64,000 nucleotides of DNA from Methylosinus sporium (GTDB lineage: Bacteria; Pseudomonadota; Alphaproteobacteria; Rhizobiales; Beijerinckiaceae), in contig NZ_PUIV01000017.1 in NCBI RefSeq assembly GCF_003113265.1, positions 1 to 64,000 of the forward strand. The letters are read 5' to 3'. The first letter of the stretch is position 1; each line of letters starts with the position of its first letter. Of the stretch, positions 38,087 through 45,783 are shown piece after piece. The position numbers and the translations under genes are program-made. Under the pieces are notes generated by a model. That model saw only the letters and a program-made list of their open reading frames with translations. It was not told where the DNA came from and searched no databases.

Positions 38087-40504
38087 ATGCGTCTGCTCGT
38101 CCGGTTCTTCGGCTTCCTCTTCGCGACCGGCGCCATCGTCTTCCTGATCGCCGTGACGGCCGCCGCCGGCGTCGTCTATGTGTTCTCGAAAGACCTGCCG
38201 GACACGGCGCAATTACGCAATTACGAGCCGCCGGTCACGACGCGCATCCACGCCAATGACGGCTCCATTCTCGCCGAATATTCGCGCGAGCGCCGGCTGT
38301 TCCTGCCGAGCTCGGCGATTCCGCCGCTCGTCAAGCAGGCCTTCATCTCGGCCGAGGACAAGAATTTCTACACGCACAACGGCGTCGATTTCGAAGGCAT
38401 CGCCCGCGCCGCCTCGATCCTCGCCCAAGGCGGCCGGCACATGCAGGGCGCCTCCACCATCACCCAGCAGGTGGCCAAGAACTTCCTCGTCGGCAATGAG
38501 CGCAGCTTCGAGCGCAAGATCCGCGAGGCGCTGATCTCCTTCCGTATAGAGGCGGCCTATCCCAAGGACCGCATCCTCGAGCTCTATCTCAACGAGATCT
38601 ATCTCGGCCTCGGCAATTACGGCGTCGCCGCCGCGGCGCTGAATTATTTCAACAAATCGGTCTATGAGCTGACGATACCGGAAGCCGCCTATCTCGCCGC
38701 TCTGCCCAAGGCGCCGAACAACTATCACCCCTTCCTGCATCGCGACCGCGCGCTCGAGCGCCGCAATTATGTCATCGATCGCATGGTCGCCGACGGCTTC
38801 GTCTCGCAGAAGGACGGCGACAAGGCCAAGACCGAGCCGCTCGGCGTCAATCCGCGCGTCACCTCGCCCAACACCTATGTCGCCGGCTTCTTCGCCGAGG
38901 AGGTGCGCCGCGAGCTGCTCGACAAATATGGGGACAAGAAGCTTTATGAGGGCGGCCTCTCGGTGCGCTCGACGCTCGACCCCAAGATGCAGGCCATCAC
39001 GCGCAAGGCGTTGGCCGACGGCCTCGTGCGCTTCGACGAGGCGCATGGTTTCCGCGGGCCGATGCGCCATATCGACATCTCCTATGATTGGGGCCTGCCG
39101 CTCGCCGATATTCCGGCTCTGGGTGATGTGAAGCCCTGGCGTCTCGCCGTGGTGCTGGAGACGAATGACAGCTTCGCCCGCATCGGCCTGCAGCCCGGGC
39201 GCGAGAAATCCGGCGAGGTGGCGCGCGAGCGCGAGACCGGCCAGCTCGGCCAGGAAGGGATGCGCTGGGCCGGCCGCAGCATTCGCGCCGCCCTGTCGCC
39301 GGGCGACGTCATTTATGTCGAGCCGCTCTCGGGCCGGCCGGGACAGTTTCGGCTGCGCCAGATTCCGGAAATCTCCGGCGCCATGGTGGCGATGGACCCC
39401 TATACGGGCCGCGTCTTCGCCATGGTCGGCGGCTTTTCTTATGATCAATCGGAGTTCAACCGCGCGACGCAGGCGCTGCGCCAGCCGGGCTCCTCCTTCA
39501 AGCCCTTCGTCTACGCCACCGCGCTCGACAATGGCTACACGCCCTCCTCCTCCATTCTGGACGAGCCGATCACCATCGTGCAGGCCAATGGCGAGAGCTG
39601 GACGCCGGAGAATTTCGAAGGCGCGCATGGCACCGGCGCACATCCGCTGCGCTATGGCATAGAGCACTCCAAGAATATGATGACGGTGCGCCTCGCCAAG
39701 GACGTCGGAATGCCGCTGATCGCCGAATACGCCAAACGCTTCGGCATTTATGACGAAATGCCGCTCTATCTGCCCATGGCGCTCGGCGCCGGCGAGACGA
39801 CGGTGATGCGCATGGTGACCGCCTATTCCATGCTCTGCAATGGCGGCAAACGGGTGAAGGCGACGCTGATCGACCGCATTCAGGACCGCTGGGGCAAGAC
39901 GATCTACCGCCATGACGAGCGCCAGTGCCTGGGCTGCGACGCCCCCAAATGGGAGAGCCAGAACGAGCCCAAGCTGATCGACAAGCGCGAGCAAGTGCTC
40001 GATCCACTCACCGCCTATCAGATCACCTCGATCATGGAGGGCGTCATCGAGCGCGGCACCGGGCAGTCGATCAAGGCCGTGGGCAAGCATCTCGCCGGCA
40101 AGACGGGCACCACCAACGAGGCCAAGGATCTGTGGTTCGTCGGCTTCTCGCCCGATCTCGCCGTCGGCGTCTATATCGGATACGACCGCCCGCGCCCCGT
40201 CGGCGAGGGCAAGAGCGCGCAGGCGGCGACCTATGCCGCGCCGATCTTTCGCGACTTCATGACGGTGGCGCTGAAGGACAAGCCCGACGTGCCCTTCCGC
40301 GTGCCGCCGGGAATCAAGCTGATCTCGGTCGATCCGCATTCGGGCCTGCGCTCCAAGGGCGCCGGCTCGATCCTCGAGGCCTTCAAGCCCGGCACTGCGC
40401 CTCCGGATTCCTACTCCCCGGCCGGCAGCGACGGCGGGCTCCAGTCTGGAGCCGCGCAGGATGTGGACAAGCAGGTGGGCAGCGGAACGGGCGGGTTGTA
40501 CTGA
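38087..40504 (+). CDS. mrcA: Penicillin-binding protein 1A (bifunctional transglycosylase/transpeptidase)
   Basis: The 805-residue protein has an N-terminal membrane anchor (about 7-32). The GT51 domain holds ISAEDKNFYTHNGVD (catalytic Glu) and GASTITQQVAKN. An OB-like insert is followed by a transpeptidase with PGSSFKPF (nucleophile Ser near 469), SKN and KTGTT motifs. It polymerises and crosslinks peptidoglycan. ATG 38087 has GAGG upstream; an in-frame ATG at 38060 is possible. In many Alphaproteobacteria prfB follows mrcA, but here a nucleotidyltransferase/HEPN pair follows instead. Confidence 0.95.
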   Translation: MRLLVRFFGFLFATGAIVFLIAVTAAAGVVYVFSKDLPDTAQLRNYEPPVTTRIHANDGSILAEYSRERRLFLPSSAIPPLVKQAFISAEDKNFYTHNGVDFEGIARAASILAQGGRHMQGASTITQQVAKNFLVGNERSFERKIREALISFRIEAAYPKDRILELYLNEIYLGLGNYGVAAAALNYFNKSVYELTIPEAAYLAALPKAPNNYHPFLHRDRALERRNYVIDRMVADGFVSQKDGDKAKTEPLGVNPRVTSPNTYVAGFFAEEVRRELLDKYGDKKLYEGGLSVRSTLDPKMQAITRKALADGLVRFDEAHGFRGPMRHIDISYDWGLPLADIPALGDVKPWRLAVVLETNDSFARIGLQPGREKSGEVARERETGQLGQEGMRWAGRSIRAALSPGDVIYVEPLSGRPGQFRLRQIPEISGAMVAMDPYTGRVFAMVGGFSYDQSEFNRATQALRQPGSSFKPFVYATALDNGYTPSSSILDEPITIVQANGESWTPENFEGAHGTGAHPLRYGIEHSKNMMTVRLAKDVGMPLIAEYAKRFGIYDEMPLYLPMALGAGETTVMRMVTAYSMLCNGGKRVKATLIDRIQDRWGKTIYRHDERQCLGCDAPKWESQNEPKLIDKREQVLDPLTAYQITSIMEGVIERGTGQSIKAVGKHLAGKTGTTNEAKDLWFVGFSPDLAVGVYIGYDRPRPVGEGKSAQAATYAAPIFRDFMTVALKDKPDVPFRVPPGIKLISVDPHSGLRSKGAGSILEAFKPGTAPPDSYSPAGSDGGLQSGAAQDVDKQVGSGTGGLY

Positions 40505-40531
40505 AGCGGGGCGGGAAGCGATGTTCGGCCG

Positions 40532-40849
40532 ATGATGACAGCGATCGATCCGATCATGAGCCGCTTCCGCGCCGCGCTCGGCGAGGCTTACGGCCCGCGG
40601 CTCGAACGAGTCGTGCTATTCGGCTCGAGGGCGCGCGGCGATGCGCGTCCCGATTCCGATTATGACGTGGCGATTTTTCTGACGGATATGGAGAGCTTCG
40701 GCCGCGAGGCGGATCGGATCGCCGAGATCGAGACAGACATTCTCTACGACACCGGGGCCGTCATCAACGCCCTGCCCTTCATCGCAGCAGCCTATCGCGA
40801 GCCGACCGCGCTGATGGGAGAGCTACGACGCGAAGGCGTCGATCTGTGA
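40532..40849 (+). CDS. MNT-type nucleotidyltransferase antitoxin
   Basis: The 105-residue protein has the minimal nucleotidyltransferase pattern GSRARG-x5-SDYD (about 32-44), with the catalytic Asp pair in SDYDVAIF. MntA-type proteins next to HEPN proteins act as antitoxins, in characterised cases by AMPylating the HEPN toxin. The third Asp is less clear (ETDILYD near 68-74). It overlaps the HEPN gene by 4 bp (GTGA). The second ATG (MTAID) is 3 bp further in. Confidence 0.87.
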   Translation: MMTAIDPIMSRFRAALGEAYGPRLERVVLFGSRARGDARPDSDYDVAIFLTDMESFGREADRIAEIETDILYDTGAVINALPFIAAAYREPTALMGELRREGVDL

Positions 40850-41235
40850 AAGCGGAAGCCGCCGACTTTCTCGAGAAGGCGCGCGAGGATCTGAGCGACG
40901 CCCGAAAGATCGCCGCGATCGGACTCTCCAAAGTCGCCGCTCGTTGCGCTTATTACGCCGCTTTTCACGCAGCCGAAGCCTTCATCATCGAAGCGACCGG
41001 AAAGAGCGTGAAGACCCACTCCGGCGCGAGAGCCGAGTTCGCTCGTCTGGCGAAAGACAGCGGAGCGATCGACAAGTCGCTGCCGAAATTCCTCGCGAAA
41101 GCCTATATTTACAAGGAAATCAGCGACTATGGCGCCGGTCCCGGCGCCGATGTCACGCCCTCTGACGCAGAAGAGGCGATCGTGGCGGCGACGCACTTCA
41201 TCGATAGCATAGCGGCTTTGCTGGCTAGAGAGTGA
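40846..41235 (+). CDS. HEPN-domain toxin
   Basis: The 129-residue all-helical HEPN protein has the RNase-type motif as RCAYYAAFH (R-x7-H, about 33-41), near but not identical in spacing to the common R-x4-6-H. The N-terminal segment AADFLEKAREDLSDARKIA is typical of this HEPN branch. HEPN proteins cleave RNA when freed from the MNT partner. GTG start overlapping the antitoxin stop. It is convergent with ccmB, 5 bp between stops. Confidence 0.86.
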   Translation: MKAEAADFLEKAREDLSDARKIAAIGLSKVAARCAYYAAFHAAEAFIIEATGKSVKTHSGARAEFARLAKDSGAIDKSLPKFLAKAYIYKEISDYGAGPGADVTPSDAEEAIVAATHFIDSIAALLARE

Positions 41236-41240
41236 CGCCT

Positions 41241-41912
41241 CTACTCCCCCGCGCTCCGCAGCGCCGCCGCAGCGGCGAAGGGGCAGAGCGCCAGCGCGCC
41301 GAGGCTGATCGCGCATAAAATAGCGAAAGGCGCGGCGAAGGACACTGTGCCGCCCGTCGCCGCCTCCGCCGCCGAGACGCCGAAAATCAGCACCGGAATC
41401 GTCAGCGGCAGCACCAGCAGCGCCATCAACAGGCCGCCGCGGCGCAGCGTCACCGTCGCCGCCGCGCCGATGGCGCCGATCAGCGTCAGCGCCGGCGTGC
41501 CGGCCAGCAGCGTCAAGGTCACGGCGGCGAGCGCCGTCTCCTCCTGCTGGAGCATCAGGCCGAGGAAGGGCGCGGCGAGCGTCAGCGGCAGGCCGGTCGT
41601 CACCCAATGGGCGGCGCATTTCGCCAGAACCGCCAGCTCGAGCGGCGCGCGGCCGAGGTGAAAGAGATCGAGCGAGCCATCCTCGAGATCGGCCTGGAAC
41701 AGCCGATCGAGGCAGAGAAGGCTCGCCAGCAGTGCCGCGATCCACAAGATCGCCGGACCGATGCGGGCGAGGAGATTGGGGTCCGGGCCGATGGCGAAGG
41801 GGACGATCGAGACCATCACCAGAAAAAACACGACCCCCATGGTCGCCGAGCCGCCGATGCGGCGAGCGACGCGCAAATCGCGCAGGAAGAGAGCGAGAAG
41901 CGGAGAATTCAC
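41241..41912 (-). CDS. ccmB: Heme exporter protein CcmB
   Basis: The 223-residue ABC permease has six membrane segments. CcmB features are LFLRDLRVARRIGG near the start and VFFLVMVSIVPFAIGPD, then LDRLFQADLEDGSLDLF. With CcmA it powers System I cytochrome c maturation, releasing holo-CcmE. It overlaps ccmA by 4 bp (ATGA). ccmC normally follows, but here the HEPN toxin gene lies convergently 5 bp away, so the rest of the system must be elsewhere. Confidence 0.94.
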   Translation of the reverse strand: MNSPLLALFLRDLRVARRIGGSATMGVVFFLVMVSIVPFAIGPDPNLLARIGPAILWIAALLASLLCLDRLFQADLEDGSLDLFHLGRAPLELAVLAKCAAHWVTTGLPLTLAAPFLGLMLQQEETALAAVTLTLLAGTPALTLIGAIGAAATVTLRRGGLLMALLVLPLTIPVLIFGVSAAEAATGGTVSFAAPFAILCAISLGALALCPFAAAAALRSAGE

Positions 41913-42586
41913 GAATTCGCCCCCAGCGCCAGCTCGCGCGCATCCTCGAGGCCGAGCGGCTCGTGAGTCGCGGCGATGATCATTCCGCCGAGCGCGCGAT
42001 GCTCCATCATCAGCCGGGCGAGTCGCACCCGCGAGGCGGCGTCGAGCGCGCTGGTCGGCTCGTCGAGCAGCCAGAGCGGCCGGAAGACCACCAGCAGCCG
42101 GGCGAGCGCGATGCGGCGCTTCTGCCCAGCGGAGAGCATGGCGACCGGCGTCTCCGAAAGATGCGCGAGCCCTACGCGCTCCAGCGCCTCCGCCGGGGCG
42201 AGGCTGCGCCGATCCGGCTCCTCCCCCAGAAATTGCGCCCAGAATTCCAGATTTTCACGGGCGCTGAGCGGCGCCTTCAGCCCATCGGCATGGGCGAGAT
42301 AATGGAGCAGCGTCGCCGGCTCTTCCGCCTCCGTGGCGCCCTCGATCGCGATATGGCCGGAAAGACGCGGCAAAAGGCCCGCGAGCGCCCGCAAAAGCGT
42401 CGATTTGCCGGCGCCGTTGCGGCCGGTGACGATCAGCGCCTCGCCGCTCGCGAGCGAGAAGCCGAGGCCCGCCAGCACGCGCCGGCCGCCGCGGGCGACC
42501 GCGAGATCGTCCACCCGCAGGCGCCGCCATCCCGAAGGTCGGAGCCCGGAGTCCGGCAGCGGCGAGAGAGGCGGTTCTGAACTCAT
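41909..42586 (-). CDS. ccmA: Heme exporter ATP-binding protein CcmA
   Basis: The 225-residue ABC ATPase has Walker A GRNGAGKST (about 50), signature LSAGQKRR (about 145), Walker B LWLLDEP and the switch His in AATHEP. Pattern and pairing with ccmB identify CcmA. I start at ATG 42586; a longer frame to 42646 adds 20 residues not seen in the family. The product works at the inner membrane with CcmB and CcmC in cytochrome c maturation, which supplies the c-type hemes of petC. Confidence 0.94.
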   Translation of the reverse strand: MSSEPPLSPLPDSGLRPSGWRRLRVDDLAVARGGRRVLAGLGFSLASGEALIVTGRNGAGKSTLLRALAGLLPRLSGHIAIEGATEAEEPATLLHYLAHADGLKAPLSARENLEFWAQFLGEEPDRRSLAPAEALERVGLAHLSETPVAMLSAGQKRRIALARLLVVFRPLWLLDEPTSALDAASRVRLARLMMEHRALGGMIIAATHEPLGLEDARELALGANS

Positions 42587-42729
42587 AGCTCGCAATAGAA
42601 CAAGTTCTGTCCGAAAGAAATCGCCTCGCGCGGGCGAGGCGATCAAATCGTTCGTCGAACGACCCGTCCGATTCCGATGGCGCTCTCACGCTCCGAAATA
42701 CATTGCGTCTTACTCCGGCCCCGAGCCGA

Positions 42730-43974
42730 TCACTGCCCATCCACCATCGCGGTCGCGCTCGCATGAGAAGACAGGTCCGTCGCCTTGACTGTGGCCTGGG
42801 AGACATTCACAAGATGCACATCAATACGCGCCGTGACCGCCCCGACAGTCGTCGCGACCGACTGGAGTTCTCCGAAGCTCGTTGTCGTCGGAGCGCCGCC
42901 GGCTGTGATGCTGTATTCGATATTGACATTGCCATTCGGCGTAAAGTTCGTTCCATCTACTCTAAAGAACCTTCCGCCCGCATCCGTCAACGAGGAAATT
43001 GAGATTTGAGGCGTGACGCCGATGGGCTGAGTTCTGACGCCCGTAGCTGGGCTCCACCACAGAGAGCCGCGCTGGAAATCCTGCCGCCGGATGGGCGCCC
43101 CTTGATGTTCCTGGTATTCGGCCGTGATCGGATAGCCGAGCGCGCTCCGTTCCCAACCCATATCGGCCCATTTCTGACGGATCGCGCCATATATCTCGAC
43201 GGCGCCGGTTTGCGGCGTCCAATATATCGACGCCTCTGGCTTGCCGGGCGAATGAATAGCGCGAAAATGGTTGTATCTGCCGACCGTGTCTGGCGTCGTC
43301 GATTCGTCAATTATCGGATAGCCTAGCGCGCGCTCCCATCCAAGCTGCGCCCATTTGCCCCTGATAGCGCCGTAGACCGCGTGCGCCCCGGTCTCGGGCG
43401 TCCAGTAGATCGACGCCTCCGGTTTACCCGCCAAGTGAACCGCGCGAAAGTGATTGTATCTCCCGATGCTGTCGGGCGCCGTCGATTCGTCGGTAATCGG
43501 ATAGCCCAGGGCGCGCTCCCATCCAAGCTGCGCCCATTTGCCCCTGATAGCGCCGTAAACCGCGTGCGCCCCGGTCTCGGGCGTCCAGTAGATCGACGCC
43601 TCCGGCTTACCCGCCAAGTGAACCGCGCGAAAATGATTGTATCTCCCGATGCTGTCGGGCGCCGTCGATTCGTCGGTAATCGGATAGCCGTAATTTTCGA
43701 ATCCGGTTTGTGCCCACTTCTGTCCGATTGCGCCCCAGACGGCGTTCGCGCCGGTCTCTGGATGCCAATATATAAATCCAAATGCGAAGCGATTGAAGCG
43801 ACCGCCATAGCGCGCATCCGCCTCGTCGGAACGCGCGTCGCCGAGCGTTCCACGTTCGCCGCCCAGCGCCCGCCACTTGTCTCCGATCGCGCCATAGACA
43901 GCGAAAGCGCAAGCTGCCGTGGCGCAGAGGTTTCCAACGACAACAAGTCCGATCAAATATTTGTGATTACTCAC
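42730..43974 (-). CDS. LGFP-repeat secreted protein
   Basis: The 414-residue protein has a signal peptide (about 1-24). Five or so LGFP-type repeats follow (VYGAIRGKWAQLG..LGYPITDES..GRYNHF). Units 2 and 3 are a 61-residue (183-bp) tandem nearly identical at DNA level (two visible differences in about 120 bp). The last ~90 residues form a separate beta-rich, Ig-like domain. LGFP repeats are best known from cell-wall-linked actinobacterial proteins. GTG start 43974 after GGGAGG, 5 nt spacing. Local base composition is more AT-rich than neighbours, suggesting transfer. Likely surface or envelope binding; no enzyme domain. Confidence 0.85.
   Translation of the reverse strand: MSNHKYLIGLVVVGNLCATAACAFAVYGAIGDKWRALGGERGTLGDARSDEADARYGGRFNRFAFGFIYWHPETGANAVWGAIGQKWAQTGFENYGYPITDESTAPDSIGRYNHFRAVHLAGKPEASIYWTPETGAHAVYGAIRGKWAQLGWERALGYPITDESTAPDSIGRYNHFRAVHLAGKPEASIYWTPETGAHAVYGAIRGKWAQLGWERALGYPIIDESTTPDTVGRYNHFRAIHSPGKPEASIYWTPQTGAVEIYGAIRQKWADMGWERSALGYPITAEYQEHQGAPIRRQDFQRGSLWWSPATGVRTQPIGVTPQISISSLTDAGGRFFRVDGTNFTPNGNVNIEYSITAGGAPTTTSFGELQSVATTVGAVTARIDVHLVNVSQATVKATDLSSHASATAMVDGQ
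43378..43746 (-). repeat. Two 183-bp near-identical tandem repeats in the LGFP gene
   Basis: The sequence starting at 43381 recurs at 43564, a period of 183 bp (61 codons). About 120 bp show only two visible substitutions before the copies diverge. Further, more diverged units flank them. This indicates recent duplication or gene conversion and a risk of assembly collapse. Confidence 0.9.
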
Positions 43975-44408
43975 TCAAACCTCCCGCCTCACAGGTTTCA
44001 AGAAACATTCGAAACTCTCCGCTCTCGGCAAAGATCAAGAAATACGTCGTAATACGCTTATTGTTCTACGAGAAAGCAGAGACTGTTTGATCTTACGAAA
44101 TATTCGACGCTTCGTGCATCATCCGTTTGGGGGAGACGGCATTGGGCGGCAGAGGCTGCTGCAGCTGCAGCTGCAGCTGCGCATGAGCCGACGCAACTAT
44201 GGAGGCGTCGACCGCTCAGAATCGGCCAAAGTCGCCAATGGCGAGCTCCCGATGTGTAAGGAGGGATGCTTTCGCTGGCGCTCCCGGCCGGAAGAATGCT
44301 AAGCCTTCCTGCCGACGGCGGGTGCCACGACAATCGTTCCGCGCCCGCTCTTCCATTGGAGCGACCGCGCCCTTCGAGCGCGGCGAAAAGATCGGGACAA
44401 CGCGCTAA
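43975..44408. promoter_or_regulatory. 434-bp region upstream of the lipid operon, with (GCTGCA)n tract
   Basis: The stretch is non-coding as far as I can see; the open frames have no family pattern. The first ~130 bp are AT-richer and probably hold the LGFP gene promoter. A hexamer tract GCTGCA, about 3.8 copies, spans 44158-44180. A hairpin CCGCGC/GCGCGG lies near 44370. The promoter of the spt operon should be here but cannot be fixed. Confidence 0.4.
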
Positions 44409-45650
44409 GTGGCGAAGCATAACAGCCTTTCGGATTACGCATCGAGACGATTTCGTTTCGCCGGCAATGCGCTCCTCCAATATCACGATCCCTTCTTCGC
44501 GCAGATCGATCGGCTTCGCGCCGATTTCGAGGCGAAGGGAACGCATTTCGTCAGCTTCGCCAATTACGACTATCTCGGCCTCGCCAATCACCCCAAGATT
44601 CTGGAGGAGGCCGATCGCGAGCTGCATCGGCTCGGCGTCGGCGCGCTGGCCTCGCGCCTCGTCGGCGGCGAGCGCTCGACGCACAAGCCCTTCGAGGCGG
44701 AGATCGCCGAATTTCTCGGCATGGAGGCGGCGCTGACGCTGGTCTCCGGCTATCTCGCCAATGTGACGACCATCTCCTGGCTGCTCGGCAAGCGCGACGC
44801 TCTGTTCATCGACGAGCTCGCCCACAACAGCATCGTCGCCGGCTGCGAAGCCTCGCCGGCCGAGGTCATCAAGTTCCGCCACAACGACTTCGAGCATCTG
44901 GACCATCTCCTCGCCAAGAAGCGCCAGGACTTCCGCCATGTGCTCATCGTCGTCGAGGGCATATACAGCATGGACGGCGACACCGCCGATCTGCCGCGAC
45001 TCGTGGAGCTGAAAGACCGCCACGACGCCTGGCTGATGGTCGATGAGGCGCATTCGCTCGGCGTGCTGGGCGAGACGGGCCGCGGCCTCGCCGAGCTGCA
45101 GGGCGTCGATCCCGGCCGGCTCGATCTCGTCGTCGGCACAATGTCGAAGACGCTCGCCTCCTGCGGCGGCTTCGTCTGCGCGAAAAAGCCGGTCATCGAC
45201 TGGTTCCGCTACACGCTGCCGGGCTTCGTCTACAGCGTCGGCCTCTCGCCGGTGATTCTCGCCTCGGCGCGCACCGCTCTGCGGCTGATGCAGGAGGAGA
45301 GCTGGCGCGTCGGCAAGCTCGCGCGCAACGCGGAGCTCTTCCGCGACTACGCCCATGCCAATGGGCTGAGCACCGGGCCGGCGATCGGCCGCGGCGTGGT
45401 GCCGATTCTGTTCCAGGACAGCGTCGAGACCATGTGGGCCTCGCAGCATCTGCTCGGCCTCGGCTTCTATGTGCCGCCGATCGTGCAGATCGGCGTGCCC
45501 AAAGACCAACCGCGTCTGCGTTTCTTCCTCTCCGCCAATCATTCCGAGGATGAGATTCGCGCCGTGCTCGACGCGCTGCGCGATCTGCCGCCGGTGGCCG
45601 CAGAGGCGCATGAATTGGTGAAAAAGGCGATGGCGGGCGCGAGCCTGTGA
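44409..45650 (+). CDS. Alpha-oxoamine synthase, probable serine palmitoyltransferase
   Basis: The 413-residue PLP enzyme of the alpha-oxoamine synthase family (SPT, BioF, Kbl, HemA) has PLP Lys247 in GTMSKTLASCGGF. Other blocks are FANYDYLGLANHP, ASRLVGGERSTHKPFE, DELAHNSIVAGC and VDEAHSLGVLGETGRG. It would condense an acyl thioester with an amino acid. The downstream genes (DEGS-like desaturase, FA2H-like hydroxylase, N-acyltransferase-like) make serine plus palmitoyl thioester (SPT) the best assignment. It starts with GTG directly after an in-frame stop, with only a weak GGGA upstream. First gene of a four-gene operon. No bio genes are nearby, which argues against BioF. Confidence 0.82.
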   Translation: MAKHNSLSDYASRRFRFAGNALLQYHDPFFAQIDRLRADFEAKGTHFVSFANYDYLGLANHPKILEEADRELHRLGVGALASRLVGGERSTHKPFEAEIAEFLGMEAALTLVSGYLANVTTISWLLGKRDALFIDELAHNSIVAGCEASPAEVIKFRHNDFEHLDHLLAKKRQDFRHVLIVVEGIYSMDGDTADLPRLVELKDRHDAWLMVDEAHSLGVLGETGRGLAELQGVDPGRLDLVVGTMSKTLASCGGFVCAKKPVIDWFRYTLPGFVYSVGLSPVILASARTALRLMQEESWRVGKLARNAELFRDYAHANGLSTGPAIGRGVVPILFQDSVETMWASQHLLGLGFYVPPIVQIGVPKDQPRLRFFLSANHSEDEIRAVLDALRDLPPVAAEAHELVKKAMAGASL

Positions 45651-45660
45651 GGGTAACGAG

Positions 45661-45724
45661 GGAGTGAGCGGGGCGTAAAGAAACGCAGGCCGCCGCTCGC
45701 GACCGCCTGCTCCCCACTCGCTCC
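45661..45724. repeat. Imperfect stem-loop between the spt and acyltransferase genes
   Basis: GGAGTGAGCGGGG (45661-45673) pairs with CCCCACTCGCTCC (45712-45724) at 11 of 13 positions, enclosing a GCAGGC/GCCTGC stem (45685-45690 and 45705-45710). It has no T-tract. It may be an attenuating or mRNA-stabilising element inside the operon. Confidence 0.5.
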
Positions 45725-45783
45725 GCTCTCCCGCGTCGATATGCCAGCTTTCGCTCGCTTCTCTAGCTCGATAGGTGTTCGCT

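Noticed and set aside
38213-40339. A 708-codon open frame on the minus strand opposite mrcA
   Set aside because: It is a shadow of the PBP1A gene; the sense strand has all catalytic motifs and the antisense product resembles no family.
43378-43746. Regular repeats resembling a CRISPR array
   Set aside because: The period is 183 bp, a multiple of three, and lies inside an open LGFP-repeat gene; there are no short repeats with unique spacers.
44087-44302. A 71-codon frame upstream of the lipid operon
   Set aside because: It consists largely of repeat-derived and Arg-rich sequence, with no Shine-Dalgarno and no recognisable motif.
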